Shown one piece after another: positions 62,464 to 64,000 of a stretch of 64,000 nucleotides of DNA (the first letter of the stretch is position 1; the number at the start of each line of letters is the position of its first letter). Origin of the DNA: Mycobacterium colombiense (GTDB taxonomy: Bacteria > Actinomycetota > Actinomycetes > Mycobacteriales > Mycobacteriaceae); NCBI RefSeq assembly GCF_003284935.1, contig NZ_QMEV01000005.1:62001-126000 (forward strand), given 5' to 3'. The position numbers and the translations under genes were made by a program. A model generated the notes under the pieces. It did no database searches, had not been told where the DNA came from, and saw only the letters and a list, made by a program, of their open reading frames with translations.

Positions 62464-63420
62464 ATGCACGCCGTCGCGATCCTGGCCGAGCCGGATGTCA
62501 TCGCGTTCGACCTCGCCATGGCGATCGAGGTGTTCGGCCGTGTCCGGCTCGCCGACGGGAGGCCCGGCTACCGGGTGCGCGTGTGTGGCTGCGAACCTCT
62601 CGTGGCGGCCGGGCCGATCGGGATCGCGACGGACCATGGGGTGGACGAGCTCGCCGCGGCGGACACCATCGTGGTGCCCGGCCGCAACGACGTCGCGGCG
62701 CCGGTTCACGACGATGTGATTGCCGCGCTGAAGTCCGCTTACCGCAATGGCATTCGCATCGCTTCCATTTGTAGTGGCGCCTTCACGGTGGCCGCCGCGG
62801 GCATTCTCGACGGCAAACGGGCAACCACTCACTGGGTGGCGGCGGAACTGTTCGCGGCGCGCTATCCGACCGTCCGGCTCGATGCCGACGCGCTGTACGT
62901 CGACGAGGGCCAAGTGCTCACCTCGGCCGGGGCGTCCGCCGGATTGGATCTGTGCCTGCACATGGTCGCCCGCGACTACGGTTCGGCCGCGGCCGCCGAC
63001 GCCGCCCGGCTCGCCGTCACCCCGCTGCACCGCAGCGGTGGCCAGGCACAATTCATCATCCGCAATCGCCGGAGGTCCAACACCGAGCTGGACGACGTAT
63101 TGGTCTGGATCGAGAACAACGCGCACCTGCCGCTGACCCTGCGCGACATCGCGCGCCGGGCGTCCAGCAGCGAGCGGACGATCAACCGCCGGTTCAAGAG
63201 CGAGACCGGCCACACCCCCATGCAGTGGGTCAACAACGTCCGGATCAGGCACGCGCAGCAGCTCCTGGAGAGCACCGGCGACAGCATCGAAACCATCGCT
63301 CGCCGAACGGGTTTCGCGTCGTCGACGAACTTCCGTGAGCAGTTTCGCCGACTGGCGGGAGTGTCGCCGCAGACTTATCGGCACACGTTTCGGGACCAGG
63401 ACACCCGCGGGCGCGACTAG
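62464..63420 (+). CDS. GlxA-type transcriptional regulator (DJ-1/PfpI domain plus AraC HTH)
   Basis: Regulator of 318 residues. Residues 1-170 are a DJ-1/PfpI domain (MHAVAILAEPDVIAFDL; ASICSGAFTVAAAG near residue 100; ATTHWVAAELF). The C-terminal 100 residues hold an AraC/XylS double helix-turn-helix (LTLRDIARRASSSERTINRR, then ETIARRTGFASSTNFREQFR). ATG 62464 is the natural start; an in-frame extension to 62377 is unlikely. It faces the PfpI-like enzyme gene and probably regulates it. The 3' end overlaps the convergent GntR gene by four bases. Confidence 0.92.
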   Translation: MHAVAILAEPDVIAFDLAMAIEVFGRVRLADGRPGYRVRVCGCEPLVAAGPIGIATDHGVDELAAADTIVVPGRNDVAAPVHDDVIAALKSAYRNGIRIASICSGAFTVAAAGILDGKRATTHWVAAELFAARYPTVRLDADALYVDEGQVLTSAGASAGLDLCLHMVARDYGSAAAADAARLAVTPLHRSGGQAQFIIRNRRRSNTELDDVLVWIENNAHLPLTLRDIARRASSSERTINRRFKSETGHTPMQWVNNVRIRHAQQLLESTGDSIETIARRTGFASSTNFREQFRRLAGVSPQTYRHTFRDQDTRGRD

Positions 63421-64000
63421 GCCAGCGGGCCGTCGTCGGCCACCACCCCGCGCGCCACCAGGTGATCGATCAACGGAACCGCCCCGGCCGCAAGATGTTC
63501 CGACATCGCCGCGCGGGCAAGCGTGCCGTCACGCTTCTTCAGCGCGGACAGGATCCGCCGATGGTCCTGCATCGATTGCTCCGGCCAGCCCTCGATGGCG
63601 GGGAACACCGACTCGGGGGCATAACGGGTGATCTGCGACATCAGCTGGGCGAGCTTGGGCGAGTCCGCCGCGACATTGATGGCGCGGTGAAATTCGTGGT
63701 TCAGCCGGACGGTGCCCTCGTGTTCGCCGCCGGCGTAGGCGTCTTCGAGCTGCGCCTGGATCTCCTTGAGCTCGTGCAGCTGGTCGTCGGTGATGTTGAT
63801 CGCCGCCCGCGCCGCCAATTCGCCGCCGACGTGGGCCTGCACGTTCGCCACGTCGGTGACGTCGCGTCCGGTCACCGGCAACACCGCGAAGCCCCGACGG
63901 GGTTGCTGGTTGATCAGGCCTTCGGCGCACAGCGCGAACAGCGCCTCACGCACCGGTGTGACACTGATGCCCAACTCCGCGGCCAATTGGTCCAGCCGGA
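63417..64000 (-). CDS. GntR-family regulator (FadR/FCD), 5' end outside the window
   Basis: Partial regulator, cut by the window end. The visible part begins in the winged helix-turn-helix (LDQLAAELGISVTPVREALFALCAEGLI) and continues into an FCD-type ligand domain (ELAARAAINITDDQLHELKEIQ; LNHEFHRAINVAA; MQDHRRILSALKKRD). The apparent Met at 63986 is a TTG inside the coding sequence, so the real start lies beyond 64000. FCD regulators usually bind carboxylic acids or acyl compounds with a metal. It is convergent with the GlxA-type gene. Confidence 0.88.
   Translation of the reverse strand, partial: RLDQLAAELGISVTPVREALFALCAEGLINQQPRRGFAVLPVTGRDVTDVANVQAHVGGELAARAAINITDDQLHELKEIQAQLEDAYAGGEHEGTVRLNHEFHRAINVAADSPKLAQLMSQITRYAPESVFPAIEGWPEQSMQDHRRILSALKKRDGTLARAAMSEHLAAGAVPLIDHLVARGVVADDGPLA

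Overview
The window is high-G+C actinobacterial DNA and most likely comes from a non-tuberculous Mycobacterium. The basis is gene content: a close architectural match to the M. tuberculosis Rv1364c multidomain sigma-factor regulator, an F420-type (LLM) oxidoreductase, an NDMA/mycofactocin-type alcohol dehydrogenase, three P450s, and a dense set of FadE, FadD and EchA-like genes. I see no tRNA, rRNA, CRISPR array, insertion sequence or phage gene. Genus and species are inferences.

Layout. 72-5874: plus-strand operon of four acyl-CoA dehydrogenases (ACADs) and one acyl-CoA synthetase. 5871-8234: minus-strand operon of a putative diiron protein, a ferredoxin and a ferredoxin reductase. 8563-10880: a TetR-thioesterase fusion, a perfect 19-bp palindrome and an amidohydrolase. 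10943-13635: a small unknown protein, a zinc-ribbon protein, a cytochrome b-molybdopterin fusion and a membrane protein. 13897-15864: the Rv1364c-like regulator. 15861-19403: an ACAD pair and a catalytically degenerate alpha/beta hydrolase. 19695-22081: P450 plus alcohol dehydrogenase. 22090-25316: YhgE/Pip membrane protein, degenerate ABC-like ATPase and TetR. 25370-29168: SDR and P450, divergent from a carboxyltransferase. 29239-33884: operon with a Baeyer-Villiger-type monooxygenase, hydrolase, two SnoaL-like proteins and an LLM oxidoreductase. 33970-37881: Rieske oxygenase, cysteine-hydrolase-like protein, thioesterase and acyl-CoA synthetase, closed by a hairpin. 38150-41752: P450, class III CoA-transferase and thiolase. 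41832-48649: minus-strand operon of hydratase, two amidohydrolases, synthetase and an ACAD pair. 48999-52162: CsbD-like protein, DapA-like protein, SDR and TetR. 52182-60986: five more beta-oxidation genes and three tandem synthetases. 60983-64000: secreted protein, DJ-1/PfpI and GlxA-type genes, and a truncated GntR regulator.

Function. Eight ACADs form four adjacent long/short pairs, the arrangement known for heteromeric steroid-type FadE enzymes. With six acyl-CoA synthetases, five crotonases, a thiolase, a CoA-transferase, three P450s, a Rieske oxygenase and a Baeyer-Villiger-like enzyme, the region looks like an accessory catabolic island for bulky, probably ring-containing or branched lipids. 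The substrate is unknown.

The observations most worth following are a recurring TACTGTA operator-like motif in six intergenic regions (one copy a perfect 23-bp palindrome), an E/ExxH/E/ExxH diiron signature in the protein encoded with the ferredoxin and its reductase, the regulator-thioesterase fusion beside its own palindrome, and several family members that have lost hallmark catalytic residues.
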